From assembly GCA_003170275.1 (NCBI GenBank), contig PNAM01000075.1, positions 1 through 64,000 of the forward strand: a stretch of 64,000 nucleotides of DNA, read 5' to 3'. A program made the position numbers and the translations under genes. Origin of the DNA: Myxococcales bacterium (GTDB lineage: Bacteria > Myxococcota_A > Polyangia > Palsa-1104). Positions 1 through 10,325 of this stretch are shown here, piece after piece. Position 1 is the first letter of the stretch. Every line of letters begins with the position of its first letter. The notes under the pieces are model-generated. The model was not told the DNA's origin. It saw only the letters and a list, made by a program, of their open reading frames with translations, and did no database searches.

Positions 1-3000
1 CACCGCGATCTCAAGCCGTCCAATGTGCTGGTGCGCCCCGACGGGCGGCTGGTGGTGCTCGACTTCGGGCTGGTCACGCGCCGCGCGCGCAGCGATCTCG
101 ACGGCCTCGACGAGCTGGCGCTCGGCACCCCGGGCTACATGGCGCCGGAGCAGGCGGCGGGCGCGGCGGTCTCGTTTGCCGCCGACTGGTACGCCGTCGG
201 GGTGATGCTGTTCGAGGCGCTGACCGGCACGCTGCCGATCGGCGGCTCGGCGCAGCAGATGGTGGCCCGCAAGCAGCTCGTCGACGCGCCCGACCCGCGC
301 GCCGCCGTGCCCGGGCTGCCCGCTGATCTGGCCGAGCTGTGCCGCGCGTTGCTGGCGCGAAATCCGGAGGAGCGCGCCGGTGGCCAGGCGATCGTCGCCG
401 TGGTGGGTGTGGTCGGAGACGGGCCGGCGCAGCCCGCGCTTCAGCCGGCTCGCGTCGAGCCGCCGAATCCGCCGTTCATCGCCCGCGAGCCCGAGCTTCA
501 GCGTCTCCGGCAGGCGTTCGACGCCGCGCGCGCCGGGCGCCCGACCGTGCTCCACGTCCACGGCAGCTCCGGCATCGGCAAGAGCGCGCTGTTGCGCCAC
601 TTCCTCGACGAGCTGCGCGCGCGCGACGCGGTGGTGCTGGCCGGGCGCTGCCATGAGCGCGAGTCGGTTCCCTACAAGGCGCTCGACAGCCTGGTCGACG
701 CGCTGACCCGGCACCTGCGCGCGCTGCCCCGCGAACAAGTGGACCGCCTGGTTCCCGACGACGCGCAGGCGCTGGCCCGGCTGTTCCCGGTGCTCCAGCG
801 CGTCGATTCGGTGGCCGCCGCGCCAGTGCGGCTGGCCGGCGCAAACGATCCGCAGCAGCTGCGCCGGCGCGCGTTCGAGGCGCTGCGCGAGCTGCTCTCG
901 CGACTCGCGACGGCGCATCCGCTGGTGGTCTGGCTCGACGATCTGCAGTGGGGTGACGCCGACTCGGCGGCCCTGTTGCTCGACCTGCTCGCGCCGCCCG
1001 ATCCGCCGTCGCTGCTGCTGATCGCCAGCTATCGTTCGGAGGATCTCTCGTCGAGCGAGATGGTGCAGGCGCTACGGCGGCCGCAGGCGATGGAGCGTGC
1101 CGGCGAGCTGCAGGAGATCGTGGTCGCGCCGCTCGGGCCGGTCGAGGCCGAGCTGCTGGCGCGCCGCCTGGCCGGGCCGCAGGCCGGCGCGCTAGAGATC
1201 GCGAGCATCGCGCGCGAGTCGGGCGGCAACCCGTACTTCCTGGAGCAGCTCGCGCTGCGCGGCGGCGGCGCGCCGGCGGTCTCGCTGGCCGGCCTGATGG
1301 CCGAACGGATCGCCGGCCTGCCCGTCGAGGCGCGCCGGCTGCTCGACGTGATCGCCGTGGCCGGCCGTCCGCTCGCGTACGACTCGGCGCGCCGCGCGGC
1401 GGCGGTTGATTCGGAGGACGAGCGGGCGCTCGGCGTGTTGCGCGCCGAAAGCCTGGTGCGGCTGCAGCCCGGGCAGGACGCGGTGGAGAGCTACCATGAC
1501 CGCGTGCGCGAGTCGGTGCTGGCGTCGCTCGGCGCCGTCGAGCTCGCGGCCACGCACGGCCGGCTGGCGCGAACGCTGGCAGCGACGGGCGTCGCCGACC
1601 CCGAGGCGCTCACCATGCACTTCTTGGCCGCGGGAGACGAGACCGGCGCGCGCGGCTACGCGGAGACCGCCGCCGTGCGGGTCGAGGAGAAGCTCGCCTT
1701 CGCGCGCGCCGTCGAGCTGTATCGCATCGCGCTCCGCCTGGCGCTCCCCGCCGATGTCCAGCGCCTGCGCGCGCGGCTCGGCGATGCGTTGGTCCACGCC
1801 GGGCATGGCGCCGACGCCGCGACGGTCTATCTCACGGCGCTCGACGGCGCACCGCCCGCATTGGCGCACGACCTGCGCCGCCGCGCCGCTGAGCAGTTCC
1901 TGCGCTCCGGCCACATCGACGAAGGCCTGACCACCGCGCGCAGCGTGCTCGAGGCCGTCGGCGTGAAGCTACCGCGCACGCCGGGCCGCGCGCTGGTCTC
2001 GCTGCTGCTCCATCGCACGCGCCTGCGCCTGCGCGGGCTCGGCTTTCGGTCGCGACGCGCCGGGGACATCCCGCCCGAGGTGCTGGCGCGCGTCGACGCC
2101 TGCTGGTCGATCGGCACCGGGCTCACTGCGGTGGACACGATTCGCGGCGCCGAATTGCACGCGCGCCACACGCTGCTCGCGCTCGAGGCCGGCGAGCCGT
2201 CGCGCATCGTGCGCGCGCTCTCGTTCGAAGGGATCGGCGCGGCGCTCGAAGGCGGCGCCTCCGGCTTCCGGCGGGCCACGCAGCTGATCGCGCACGCCGA
2301 CGAGCTCGCGCGACAAACGCAGGATCCGCACGACCTGGCCATCGCCAGCACCACCGCCGCGGCGCTCGCCTGGTGCCAGGCGCGCTGGCACGCCGCCGTC
2401 GAGCAGTGCCTGCGCGCGCTCGGCATGTTCGCTCAGGTCTCCAAGGGGGTCGCCTGGGAGGTGGGATCGATTCAGGCCTGGTGGCTCTTGCCCGCCTACT
2501 ATCAGCTCGGTGAGCTGGGCGCGCTGCTCGATCGCGTGCCGTCGTGCCTGAAGGAGGCCGAGGCGCTGGGCGACCTGTACACCTCCACCTCGTTGCGCAC
2601 CAACATCCTGCCGGTGGCGTTCATCGCGCAGGATCGCGCCGACGAGGCACTGCGCGTATCGGTGGACGCGATCGCGCGCTGGACCCGCGGCGTGACGGTG
2701 CAACACTGGTCGGCGCAGTTCACGCAGGGGAGCGCGCTGCTCTATCAGCACGAGGCCGCGCGTGTGCTCGACGAGCTGCGCGCGAACTGGCCGGGCCTCG
2801 CGCGCTCGTTGATCTTCCGGCTGCCGCGCTCGCGCATGCAGCTCCTTCAGCTGCGCGCGCGCGCCGGGTTGATGCTGGCCGAGGACGCGCACGACCGCGC
2901 GCCGCTCTTGCGCCAGGTGGAGGCGGACCTTGCGGGGGTGGCGCGCACCGGCGGTGCGTGGGCGGAGAACCTGGCGTTGATGCTCTCCGCCGGGCTGGCG

Positions 3001-3228
3001 CGCCTGCGTGGAGATCAGGCGCGAGCGCTGCTCCTCGTCGAGCGGGCCGAGGCGGGCTTCACCGCGCTCGACATGGCGCTGTTCGCCCGGGCGGCGCAGC
3101 GGCGGCGTGGGCAGCTGTGCGGCGGCGAGGCCGGGCGCGCGCTCGTCGAGGCCGCCGACGGCTGGATGCGCGCGCAACGGATCGTCCGACCGGATCGGCT
3201 GGTGGCGGCGATGGCGCCTGGTTTCTGA
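1..3228 (+). CDS. Ser/Thr protein kinase fused to AAA ATPase and TPR-like region, 5' truncated
   Basis: The frame is open from the first base, so the N-lobe of the kinase lies outside the window. The visible protein begins with the catalytic loop (HRDLKPSNVL), followed by the DFG motif (LDFGL) and the APE motif (YMAPEQ), all intact, so the kinase is probably active. From about residue 165 there is an AAA/NACHT-like ATPase with Walker A GSSGIGKSALL and Walker B LVVWLDDLQWGD. The remaining roughly 600 residues are Ala/Leu/Arg-rich helices, probably degenerate TPRs. This is the kinase/AAA16/TPR layout of PknK-like proteins, common in myxobacteria. It probably integrates signals in the cytoplasm; the substrate is unknown. 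It ends 26 bases before an FHA-domain sigma-54 activator, a natural phospho-Thr-reading partner, though that link is inferred only from adjacency. Confidence 0.93.
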   Translation, partial: HRDLKPSNVLVRPDGRLVVLDFGLVTRRARSDLDGLDELALGTPGYMAPEQAAGAAVSFAADWYAVGVMLFEALTGTLPIGGSAQQMVARKQLVDAPDPRAAVPGLPADLAELCRALLARNPEERAGGQAIVAVVGVVGDGPAQPALQPARVEPPNPPFIAREPELQRLRQAFDAARAGRPTVLHVHGSSGIGKSALLRHFLDELRARDAVVLAGRCHERESVPYKALDSLVDALTRHLRALPREQVDRLVPDDAQALARLFPVLQRVDSVAAAPVRLAGANDPQQLRRRAFEALRELLSRLATAHPLVVWLDDLQWGDADSAALLLDLLAPPDPPSLLLIASYRSEDLSSSEMVQALRRPQAMERAGELQEIVVAPLGPVEAELLARRLAGPQAGALEIASIARESGGNPYFLEQLALRGGGAPAVSLAGLMAERIAGLPVEARRLLDVIAVAGRPLAYDSARRAAAVDSEDERALGVLRAESLVRLQPGQDAVESYHDRVRESVLASLGAVELAATHGRLARTLAATGVADPEALTMHFLAAGDETGARGYAETAAVRVEEKLAFARAVELYRIALRLALPADVQRLRARLGDALVHAGHGADAATVYLTALDGAPPALAHDLRRRAAEQFLRSGHIDEGLTTARSVLEAVGVKLPRTPGRALVSLLLHRTRLRLRGLGFRSRRAGDIPPEVLARVDACWSIGTGLTAVDTIRGAELHARHTLLALEAGEPSRIVRALSFEGIGAALEGGASGFRRATQLIAHADELARQTQDPHDLAIASTTAAALAWCQARWHAAVEQCLRALGMFAQVSKGVAWEVGSIQAWWLLPAYYQLGELGALLDRVPSCLKEAEALGDLYTSTSLRTNILPVAFIAQDRADEALRVSVDAIARWTRGVTVQHWSAQFTQGSALLYQHEAARVLDELRANWPGLARSLIFRLPRSRMQLLQLRARAGLMLAEDAHDRAPLLRQVEADLAGVARTGGAWAENLALMLSAGLARLRGDQARALLLVERAEAGFTALDMALFARAAQRRRGQLCGGEAGRALVEAADGWMRAQRIVRPDRLVAAMAPGF

Positions 3229-3254
3229 CGCGGGCCGGCTGATACACTCGCGGC

Positions 3255-4583
<1,329 letters not shown>

Positions 4584-4585
4584 CG

Positions 4586-5797
4586 TCAGTCCTCTACGCG
4601 ATGCTCGAAGCACCACTGACACCGCTCATCCGCCGGGCGGCCGTCTAGAATCCCGCGTCGAAAGGTCTGGAAGGCGTCGTTGTTCCAGATCTGCGCGAGC
4701 GACTCTCGTGCGAGGTTTCCCAGCGGCGGTGGGTTGGGCATCATGCAGTTGCAGGGGCCCACCTCCGATTGATACGTGAGGTAGGCGAAGCTGAACGGCT
4801 TGAAGCAGTTCTTGTTCACGGCGACGCGAAACGAATCGTCGAGCTGCGCGAGGTAGGGCGCCATCGCCGCGCTGCCGGGAGCGCCCCAAAACGACTTAGG
4901 CGAGAGTGGCGCGACGATCGGCGCGCTCACTCGCGCGAGCTTCTCCGGATCGAGGCGTCGCACGAACACCGGATCGTTGAAGGTCACGCGCACGCCGAGC
5001 TCGAGCGCCGCGTCCACCGCCGCCTCGACGTGGCGGCTCATCGACAGGTCTCCGATCGAGCGCAGCTGGTCCTCGAGGCTCACCTCGCGGCCGCCCTGCA
5101 CGATCTTGAACTGCACCTCGGGAACCTCGTACGCGTGCGCCAGCTCGACCAGCGCGCGCAGCTCGTGCACCGCCGATCGTTGGACGGTCGACAAGAAATA
5201 GACCGTCCCGCGCCGATGCCGTCGCCGCGCGTCGCGCAGCGCGCCGAGGTTGTGCAGCGTGCGCTCGAAGCTCGATCCCACGCGGATCGATTCGAACGTC
5301 TCCTTGCTGGCGCCGTCGCACGAGAAGCCGATGCGAAAATTGAGCGCCATCATCTTGTCCCAGACCTCGTCGCGCGAGAGCGAGAGGTTGGTGACCAGAT
5401 TCCATTCGATGAACGGAAAGCGCTCCAGGTAGTCCACCACGTCGGGCCAGTACGGCAGGATGGTGGTCTCGCCGAAGCCGTGCAGATCGACCATGATCGC
5501 CGTCGGAAACAGTTGCTCGCCGATGCGGATGAAGGTCTCGAGCGGCATGTTCAAGTCCGGATCGAAGCGCTGATATTTCGGGTCCCACGCCTGCGCGCAC
5601 ATGGGGCACTTGTAGTTGCAGTTTTGCGTCAGCTCGATGATCGATCGGAACGGCAGCGACGTGAGGTGCGTCTCGCGCGCCTGATAGTGGGCGAACGCGC
5701 GCTGCAGGTTGTCGGCCTTCACGCGCCACGCCGCGAGCAGGGTCTCGTCGGTGAGCGGCAGGCTCGGCGCGAGCCCGTGAAGCGCGCTGGTGTCCAT
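4586..5797 (-). CDS. Radical SAM/SPASM-type protein
   Basis: A 403-residue protein with a CX3CX2C radical SAM cluster motif (TQNCNYKCPMC) at about residue 60. Further cysteines in the last 90 residues (NKNCFKP, GPCNCMM, RCQWCFEH) resemble a SPASM/twitch auxiliary iron-sulfur domain. I placed the start at the ATG giving MDTSALHG. The frame stays open upstream, but that extension would run antisense through the epimerase gene and has no domain-like sequence. The gene converges with the FHA activator (2-base gap) and diverges from the epimerase. SPASM proteins modify peptides or act as dehydrogenases or sulfatase-maturation enzymes; the substrate here cannot be named. Confidence 0.9.
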   Translation of the reverse strand: MDTSALHGLAPSLPLTDETLLAAWRVKADNLQRAFAHYQARETHLTSLPFRSIIELTQNCNYKCPMCAQAWDPKYQRFDPDLNMPLETFIRIGEQLFPTAIMVDLHGFGETTILPYWPDVVDYLERFPFIEWNLVTNLSLSRDEVWDKMMALNFRIGFSCDGASKETFESIRVGSSFERTLHNLGALRDARRRHRRGTVYFLSTVQRSAVHELRALVELAHAYEVPEVQFKIVQGGREVSLEDQLRSIGDLSMSRHVEAAVDAALELGVRVTFNDPVFVRRLDPEKLARVSAPIVAPLSPKSFWGAPGSAAMAPYLAQLDDSFRVAVNKNCFKPFSFAYLTYQSEVGPCNCMMPNPPPLGNLARESLAQIWNNDAFQTFRRGILDGRPADERCQWCFEHRVED

Positions 5798-5861
5798 CCC
5801 CAGATGGTACGACGACTGCGCCGTTTGCGCTGCTCGGGCATGGATCCCATCCGGCGGACGG

Positions 5862-5869
5862 GGTAGCCT
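5862..5869 (+). promoter_or_regulatory. GGTAGCCT -10-like element before the epimerase
   Basis: GGTAGCCT lies 9 bases before the epimerase ATG. Closely related octamers (GGTAGACT) lie at 53612 and 54964, also just upstream of start codons. If it is a -10 element the mRNA leader would be very short. No convincing -35 is visible; this is inference from recurrence only. Confidence 0.3.
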
Positions 5870-5878
5870 CAGCGCGCC

Positions 5879-6850
5879 ATGCGCGTCGTCGTCACCGGCG
5901 GAGCCGGATACATCGGGAGTCATGTGGTCCACGCCCTCCGGCGAGCCGGGCACGAGCCGCACGTGCTCGACGATCTCTCGAACGGGCACGCCGACGCGAT
6001 CGCCGGCGTTCCGTTCGAAGCTGGCGACGTCACCGCGCCCGGCACGCTCGCGGACCTGGTGCGCAGGATCGACGCGCGCGCGATTCTCCATTTTGCCGCG
6101 CGAATCCAGGTGGGCGAGTCGGTGGCGCGTCCCGACCTCTACTACGGGACCAACGTGGGCGGCATGTTGCGGGTGGCCGAGGTCGCCAGCCAGGCGCGCA
6201 TTCCGGTGGTGCTCTCGTCGACCGCGGCGGTGTACGGCGTGCCGGTCGAGCTGCCGATCCCGGTGAGCCATCCGTGCCGGCCGGAGAGCCCGTACGGCTG
6301 GTCGAAGCTGATGAGCGAGCGCATGCTGGCCGACTGCGCGCGCGCGGCCGGCTTTCCGTACGCGGTCCTGCGCTACTTCAACGCGGCGGGAGCGGACGTG
6401 GAGGCGGGGCTGCGCGAGCGCCACGCGCCGGAGACCCACCTGGTGCCGCTGGCCATCGAGGCGGCGCTCGGCAACGGGCGCGCGCTCAAGCTGTTCGGCA
6501 GCGACTGGCCCACCGTCGACGGCACCTGCCTGCGCGACTACGTGCACGTGATGGATCTGGCCGACGCGCACTTGAAGGCGCTCGATCGGCTGGTCGGCGG
6601 CACGCCGGCGATCACCGTCAACCTCGGCGGAGGACGCGGGACCACCGTCCGCGAGGTGATCGACGCGGTCGCGCGCGCGGTGGGCCGCCCGGTCCCGACG
6701 GAGATCGGGCCCCGGCGAGCGGGCGACGTGGCCAGCCTGGTCGCGGACGTGAGCGAGGCGCGCAACCTGCTCGGCTGGTCGCCGACGCGCCGCTCCGAGA
6801 TCGGTCAGGTCGTCGAGGACGCGGTCGCGGTGATCAGGCTGCGAGCGTGA
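5879..6850 (+). CDS. galE: UDP-glucose 4-epimerase-like extended SDR
   Basis: A 323-residue extended short-chain dehydrogenase. The N-terminal Rossmann motif GGAGYIGSHVV binds NAD. The catalytic region has SSTAAVYG and the YxxxK pair (PYGWSKLMSE), and the family motif RYFNAAGAD follows. Length and motifs match GalE, which interconverts UDP-glucose and UDP-galactose and so would feed the polysaccharide genes downstream. The 3' end overlaps the convergent esterase gene by 17 bases. Assignment to GalE rather than another nucleotide-sugar epimerase rests on motif similarity alone. Confidence 0.9.
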   Translation: MRVVVTGGAGYIGSHVVHALRRAGHEPHVLDDLSNGHADAIAGVPFEAGDVTAPGTLADLVRRIDARAILHFAARIQVGESVARPDLYYGTNVGGMLRVAEVASQARIPVVLSSTAAVYGVPVELPIPVSHPCRPESPYGWSKLMSERMLADCARAAGFPYAVLRYFNAAGADVEAGLRERHAPETHLVPLAIEAALGNGRALKLFGSDWPTVDGTCLRDYVHVMDLADAHLKALDRLVGGTPAITVNLGGGRGTTVREVIDAVARAVGRPVPTEIGPRRAGDVASLVADVSEARNLLGWSPTRRSEIGQVVEDAVAVIRLRA

Positions 6851-7529
6851 CCAGGAGCTTGCGCAAGCGGCGCCACACGACCAGCGGGATCTCGTGGCCC
6901 TGGGCGAACGGGAGCCAGGTGACGTCGGCGCCGGCGTCGGTCAAGCAGTCGCGCAGCCCCTCTCCGGCGGAGAAGGCCAGGTCGCCGTCGCGCTCGCCGT
7001 GACTCACCAGCACCGGCAGGCCGCGCACGCGATCGCCTGCCAAAAGCGGCGCCCACTCGTCGAAGGCGATGCGCGAGGCGGAGAACAGCACCATCGCGGC
7101 GACGGCGAGCTCGCAGCGGAGCACGCTGTCGCAGGCGAGCATGCCGCCTTGAGAGAAGCCGCCGACGACCAGCGGGCGGGCGCCGGCGCGCGCCTTGGCG
7201 GCCTGGAGAAACGCGAGCAGCAGCGTGCGCGCTGCCGGCAGGTCGGGCGGGTGCTGGCCGGCAAAATCACGCGGGCCGACCTCGAGCGCCAGCGCGCGCA
7301 GCTTGGCGTCGATGTGCCACCACGCGCGTCCGGTCGGCTCGGCGGCGAGCGGCGCCTCGGGGAAGAGGAACCAGGCCGGCGCCTGCAGTGAGTGCGCGAA
7401 CGGCGAGAGATCGCCCGGCGTCATCTGAAAGCCGTGCAGCAGCACCACCACCACGCGCGCGGCGTCGGGGTCGCCGACGGCGATGGCGCGCAGCCCGGCC
7501 AGCTCGAGCGTCTGTTCGGGCCGGCTCAT
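6834..7529 (-). CDS. Alpha/beta-hydrolase, phospholipase/carboxylesterase type
   Basis: A 231-residue cytosolic alpha/beta hydrolase. The nucleophile elbow GFSQGG, an aspartate in SHGERDGDLAF and a histidine in QGHEIP form the expected Ser-Asp-His triad. HGFQMTPGDL near residue 33 is the oxyanion-loop region of the YpfH/EstB-like carboxylesterase family. A GGAGGAG ribosome-binding site lies 8 bases before the ATG, inside a 16-codon mini-ORF that links this gene to the GH2 gene upstream. It is probably the last gene of the aminoacyl-carrier-protein operon and might hydrolyse a thioester or ester made by it; that role is inferred from position only. Confidence 0.88.
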   Translation of the reverse strand: MSRPEQTLELAGLRAIAVGDPDAARVVVVLLHGFQMTPGDLSPFAHSLQAPAWFLFPEAPLAAEPTGRAWWHIDAKLRALALEVGPRDFAGQHPPDLPAARTLLLAFLQAAKARAGARPLVVGGFSQGGMLACDSVLRCELAVAAMVLFSASRIAFDEWAPLLAGDRVRGLPVLVSHGERDGDLAFSAGEGLRDCLTDAGADVTWLPFAQGHEIPLVVWRRLRKLLVTLAA

Positions 7530-7576
7530 CGCGGACGCTCCTCCGAGCCGAAGTACAGCGCGTCGGCGCGGCTCAT
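7526..7576 (-). other. 16-codon mini-ORF bridging the GH2 and esterase genes; possible gene relic or coupling ORF
   Basis: This frame starts with an ATG overlapping the GH2 stop codon (ATGA) and ends with a TGA overlapping the esterase ATG (ATGA). It encodes MSRADALYFGSEERPR. The peptide looks like the first residues of an alpha/beta hydrolase of the type annotated near exosortase or acyl-carrier genes, so it may be a 5' remnant after deletion. Alternatively it is a translated coupling leader, since it contains the Shine-Dalgarno of the esterase. Confidence 0.45.
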
Positions 7577-10086
7577 GGGCTGGCGATCACGATCTTGGTG
7601 GTCGCCTCGGCGTTGAGTGGCTGCAGCGTTCCGCGCAGTGGGCCGGTGCCGGAGAGCCGGCGCAGCCGCACGGTCCGCTCGCCGCCGGGGGCGAGGTGGA
7701 AGTACGAATCGTCCGGCTCGAAGCCGGCGGCGTCGATGGCGATCGATTGGGCGAAGCGTCGCGTGCGCACGATCAGCTGCGCGCCGTCGTCGCCGTCGTT
7801 GGAGCGCGCTTCGGCGCTCAGGCCGACGTCGAGCTCACGCGCCGTGGAGAGTCCGAGCGGGAAGTGGAACGCCTGCGCCTGCACCTCACCCGATGGCGCG
7901 CGCACGGTGGCTAGGAGCAGGTCGTACGAAGGCGGGCCGAACCGGTAGGCGTAGCTGAGATCGAGAAAGCCGTCGAAGCACTCGGCGGCCGGCAGCTCGA
8001 GCGTCGCGCGCGCGCCCAGCTCGATCGGGCGGCGCGCGCTCGCCACCTGGATCTCACCGGCGCGGAACAGGGTCAGCTCGAGCTCGCCGTGCAGCGGCGC
8101 CGGTCGCTCGTTGCACAGGTGGAGCACCAGACCGTTGCCGCCTTCGTCGCTGACGTGCAGCGAGATCGGCTGCAGCGCGCGCTTGAGGTAGTACCAGGCC
8201 GCTTTGGGCGCACCGCCGGCGTCGACCACGCCCCAGCCGGCGCTCGGCCACAGATCGCGCAGGAACCACACCAGCCCGCCGCGACAGGTCGAGCGCGCGC
8301 GGCGCCATTCGCCGAACACTTGCGCCATCACCTCGCCCGTGACCACGCGTCCGAGCGCAAGGTAACGCTCGTGATCGGCGTAGCGCAACGCCAGCGGGTC
8401 GACGCCGAACAGCCGCTCGAGGTAGTGGTCGCGCACGTCGTCGAAGTCCCAGCCGGCGCCGAGGTCGCGCGGCGTGCGCGCCTTCCACGCCGCATGATGG
8501 ACGCGCACCGACGGGCCGCCGGGCAGCGCGCGCGGCTCGGGCACGTTGGCGAACGCGAGGCACTCGCTGGCGAAGCGCACCTCGGCGCGCCGCGCGTCGT
8601 CGAGCGGGCGCAGGTACGCGCCCACGCCGTAGTACGACGTCGTGCCCTCGCTGGCCTGGTGCGGAAAGGCGCCGCCGTGGGCGCTCGACGGCCAGTAGGG
8701 AACGTCGGGGCAGTCCTCGCGTGCCACCCCGGCCAGCACCTCGCTGAACAGCCGCGGGCTCCAGCGCTCGCGCGGAGCGCCCCACATCGCTGCCTGCTGC
8801 TCGCCCTCGGAGTTGCCGCACAGCACCGCCAGGCTCGGGCGCGCCTGCAGCCGTCCGAGGAGCTGGCGCGCTTCTTCGACCACGCCGGCGACGAACGCCG
8901 GATCGTCCTCGGGGTAGTCCTGGTTGGCGAACATGAAGTCCTGCCACACCAGGATGCCCAGCTCGTCGCACAGATCGTAGAAGTCGTCGCGCTCGTAGAC
9001 CATCGTGCCGCCCACGCGCAACAGGTTCATCCCGGCCGATTGCGCTTGGGTGAGCGCGACCCGATAGGCGGCGCGATCGGCGGTGAGCGTGATCGGGTCG
9101 AGCGGGGTCCAGCAGGCGCCGCGGCAGAAGATCGGCGCGCCGTTGATGCGCAGCGCGAACGGGTCGTCGCGGCTGAGCTCGCGGAAGCCGATCGCGCCCA
9201 ACGACACCTCGCGGCTGCCGACGACCAGGCGCGCCTGGTAGCACGCGGGCTCGCCGTGCGTGTGCGGCCACCAGCGCGCGGGATCGGGCAGCTCGAGCCG
9301 CCCGGTGAAGCGCTCCCCGTCGCCGGCCAGGATCACCCGATGCTGCGCGCCGGCTCGCTCGACGATCAGCTCGACGCGGCCGAGCGGCTCGCTGCCGAGC
9401 GCACGCAGGCGGCAGGCGATCTCGACCTGCCCGAGCTGGCCGTGCACCTGTGCGCGCAGCCGCACGTCGTCGACCGCCAGGCCGACCCGGCGCTCGAGGC
9501 GCACCGGCAGCCACGGTCCGACCGCGGCGGCGGGCGGCGACCAACCGGGCGTGCGGCCGAGCAGGGTGGTGCGAAACCAGCGGAGCTGCTGGTGCTCGAC
9601 CATCGGCGCGCGCCAACGCGGCCGCGGACGGCGCGCGGCGAGCAGCGGATCGAGCGCGCGGCAGCGAATCACCAGCTCGCCGCCGGCGCGCGGACCTTCG
9701 AGGCGCCGCTCGTGGCGCAAGAACATGTTGTCGCTCGTCAGGAGGTGCACGCCGTCGAGCCAGACGTCGGCGACCGTGGCGATGCCGTCGAAGGTGAGCG
9801 CCAGCTCCTCACCGTCGCCTGCGCCGGCGCCGTCGAGGTCCGGCAGGCGCGCCTTGAACCACCAATCTTCGGCGTCGAAGCGGCGCGCCGGACCGTCGAG
9901 GCTGAAGCCACCAGTCGCGCGCAACGCCGCCGCCGCGGTGGTCGGCGCGCCCGCCGCCACCCACGCGAGGCCGGCCCCGGCGAGCGCGCGCGGATCCTCG
10001 ATCGCGCCCGGCGGCGTGGCGCACACCTGCCACGCGGAGATCGGCACCTGCTCGAGTCCGGTGACGCTGTAAACGCGCGGCGTCAC
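7573..10086 (-). CDS. Glycoside hydrolase family 2, beta-mannosidase-like
   Basis: An 837-residue protein with the GH2 layout: an N-terminal jelly-roll sugar-binding domain, an immunoglobulin-like domain, a TIM barrel from about residue 310, and C-terminal beta domains. The acid/base Glu is in LCGNSEGEQ (the GNxE motif) and a likely nucleophile Glu is in RFASECLAF. No signal peptide is visible, so it should be cytoplasmic, which is unusual for a scavenging glycosidase. The GTG start overlaps the stop of the carrier-protein gene (GTGA), so it is translationally coupled to the aminoacyl-carrier operon. It may act on a glycan or glycoconjugate handled by that pathway; the substrate is unknown. 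Confidence 0.88.
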   Translation of the reverse strand: MTPRVYSVTGLEQVPISAWQVCATPPGAIEDPRALAGAGLAWVAAGAPTTAAAALRATGGFSLDGPARRFDAEDWWFKARLPDLDGAGAGDGEELALTFDGIATVADVWLDGVHLLTSDNMFLRHERRLEGPRAGGELVIRCRALDPLLAARRPRPRWRAPMVEHQQLRWFRTTLLGRTPGWSPPAAAVGPWLPVRLERRVGLAVDDVRLRAQVHGQLGQVEIACRLRALGSEPLGRVELIVERAGAQHRVILAGDGERFTGRLELPDPARWWPHTHGEPACYQARLVVGSREVSLGAIGFRELSRDDPFALRINGAPIFCRGACWTPLDPITLTADRAAYRVALTQAQSAGMNLLRVGGTMVYERDDFYDLCDELGILVWQDFMFANQDYPEDDPAFVAGVVEEARQLLGRLQARPSLAVLCGNSEGEQQAAMWGAPRERWSPRLFSEVLAGVAREDCPDVPYWPSSAHGGAFPHQASEGTTSYYGVGAYLRPLDDARRAEVRFASECLAFANVPEPRALPGGPSVRVHHAAWKARTPRDLGAGWDFDDVRDHYLERLFGVDPLALRYADHERYLALGRVVTGEVMAQVFGEWRRARSTCRGGLVWFLRDLWPSAGWGVVDAGGAPKAAWYYLKRALQPISLHVSDEGGNGLVLHLCNERPAPLHGELELTLFRAGEIQVASARRPIELGARATLELPAAECFDGFLDLSYAYRFGPPSYDLLLATVRAPSGEVQAQAFHFPLGLSTARELDVGLSAEARSNDGDDGAQLIVRTRRFAQSIAIDAAGFEPDDSYFHLAPGGERTVRLRRLSGTGPLRGTLQPLNAEATTKIVIASP

Positions 10087-10325
10087 GCCGCCTTGGTGAG
10101 CTCTTGGATCGCGTCGCGCATGGCCGCGATGCTCTCGAACACGCTGCGCTTGAGCATGTGGTCGGGGAACTCGAGCTCGAACTCGCCCTCGAGCGCGAGC
10201 ATGACGTTGACGCTCGCGTGCGAGGTCATGCCGGCCTGGTACAGGTCGGCGGTCTCGTCGAGCGTCGCGGCGTCCTTGCTCAGCCGCCCGTGGTCCTGCA
10301 GGATCTTGCGAATCTTACCGGTCAT
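10083..10325 (-). CDS. Acyl/aminoacyl carrier protein
   Basis: An 80-residue, four-helix-type carrier protein. The 4'-phosphopantetheine site is Ser35 in QAGMTSHASVN, where the usual DSL motif is replaced by T-S-H. That GxTSHASV form is what I associate with stand-alone carrier proteins partnered with amino acid:[carrier protein] ligases, rather than with fatty-acid AcpP. The downstream acidic stretch (LEGEFELEFPD) matches helix III of carrier proteins. The start overlaps the holo-ACP synthase stop and its stop overlaps the GH2 start, so it sits in the middle of the coupled operon. It should carry the amino acid activated by the ligase at 12352-13257. Confidence 0.92.
   Translation of the reverse strand: MTGKIRKILQDHGRLSKDAATLDETADLYQAGMTSHASVNVMLALEGEFELEFPDHMLKRSVFESIAAMRDAIQELTKAA

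Noticed and set aside
5798..6571. N-terminal extension of the radical SAM frame
   Set aside because: It lies antisense to the epimerase gene and has no fold-like sequence; the MDTSALHG start fits the family.
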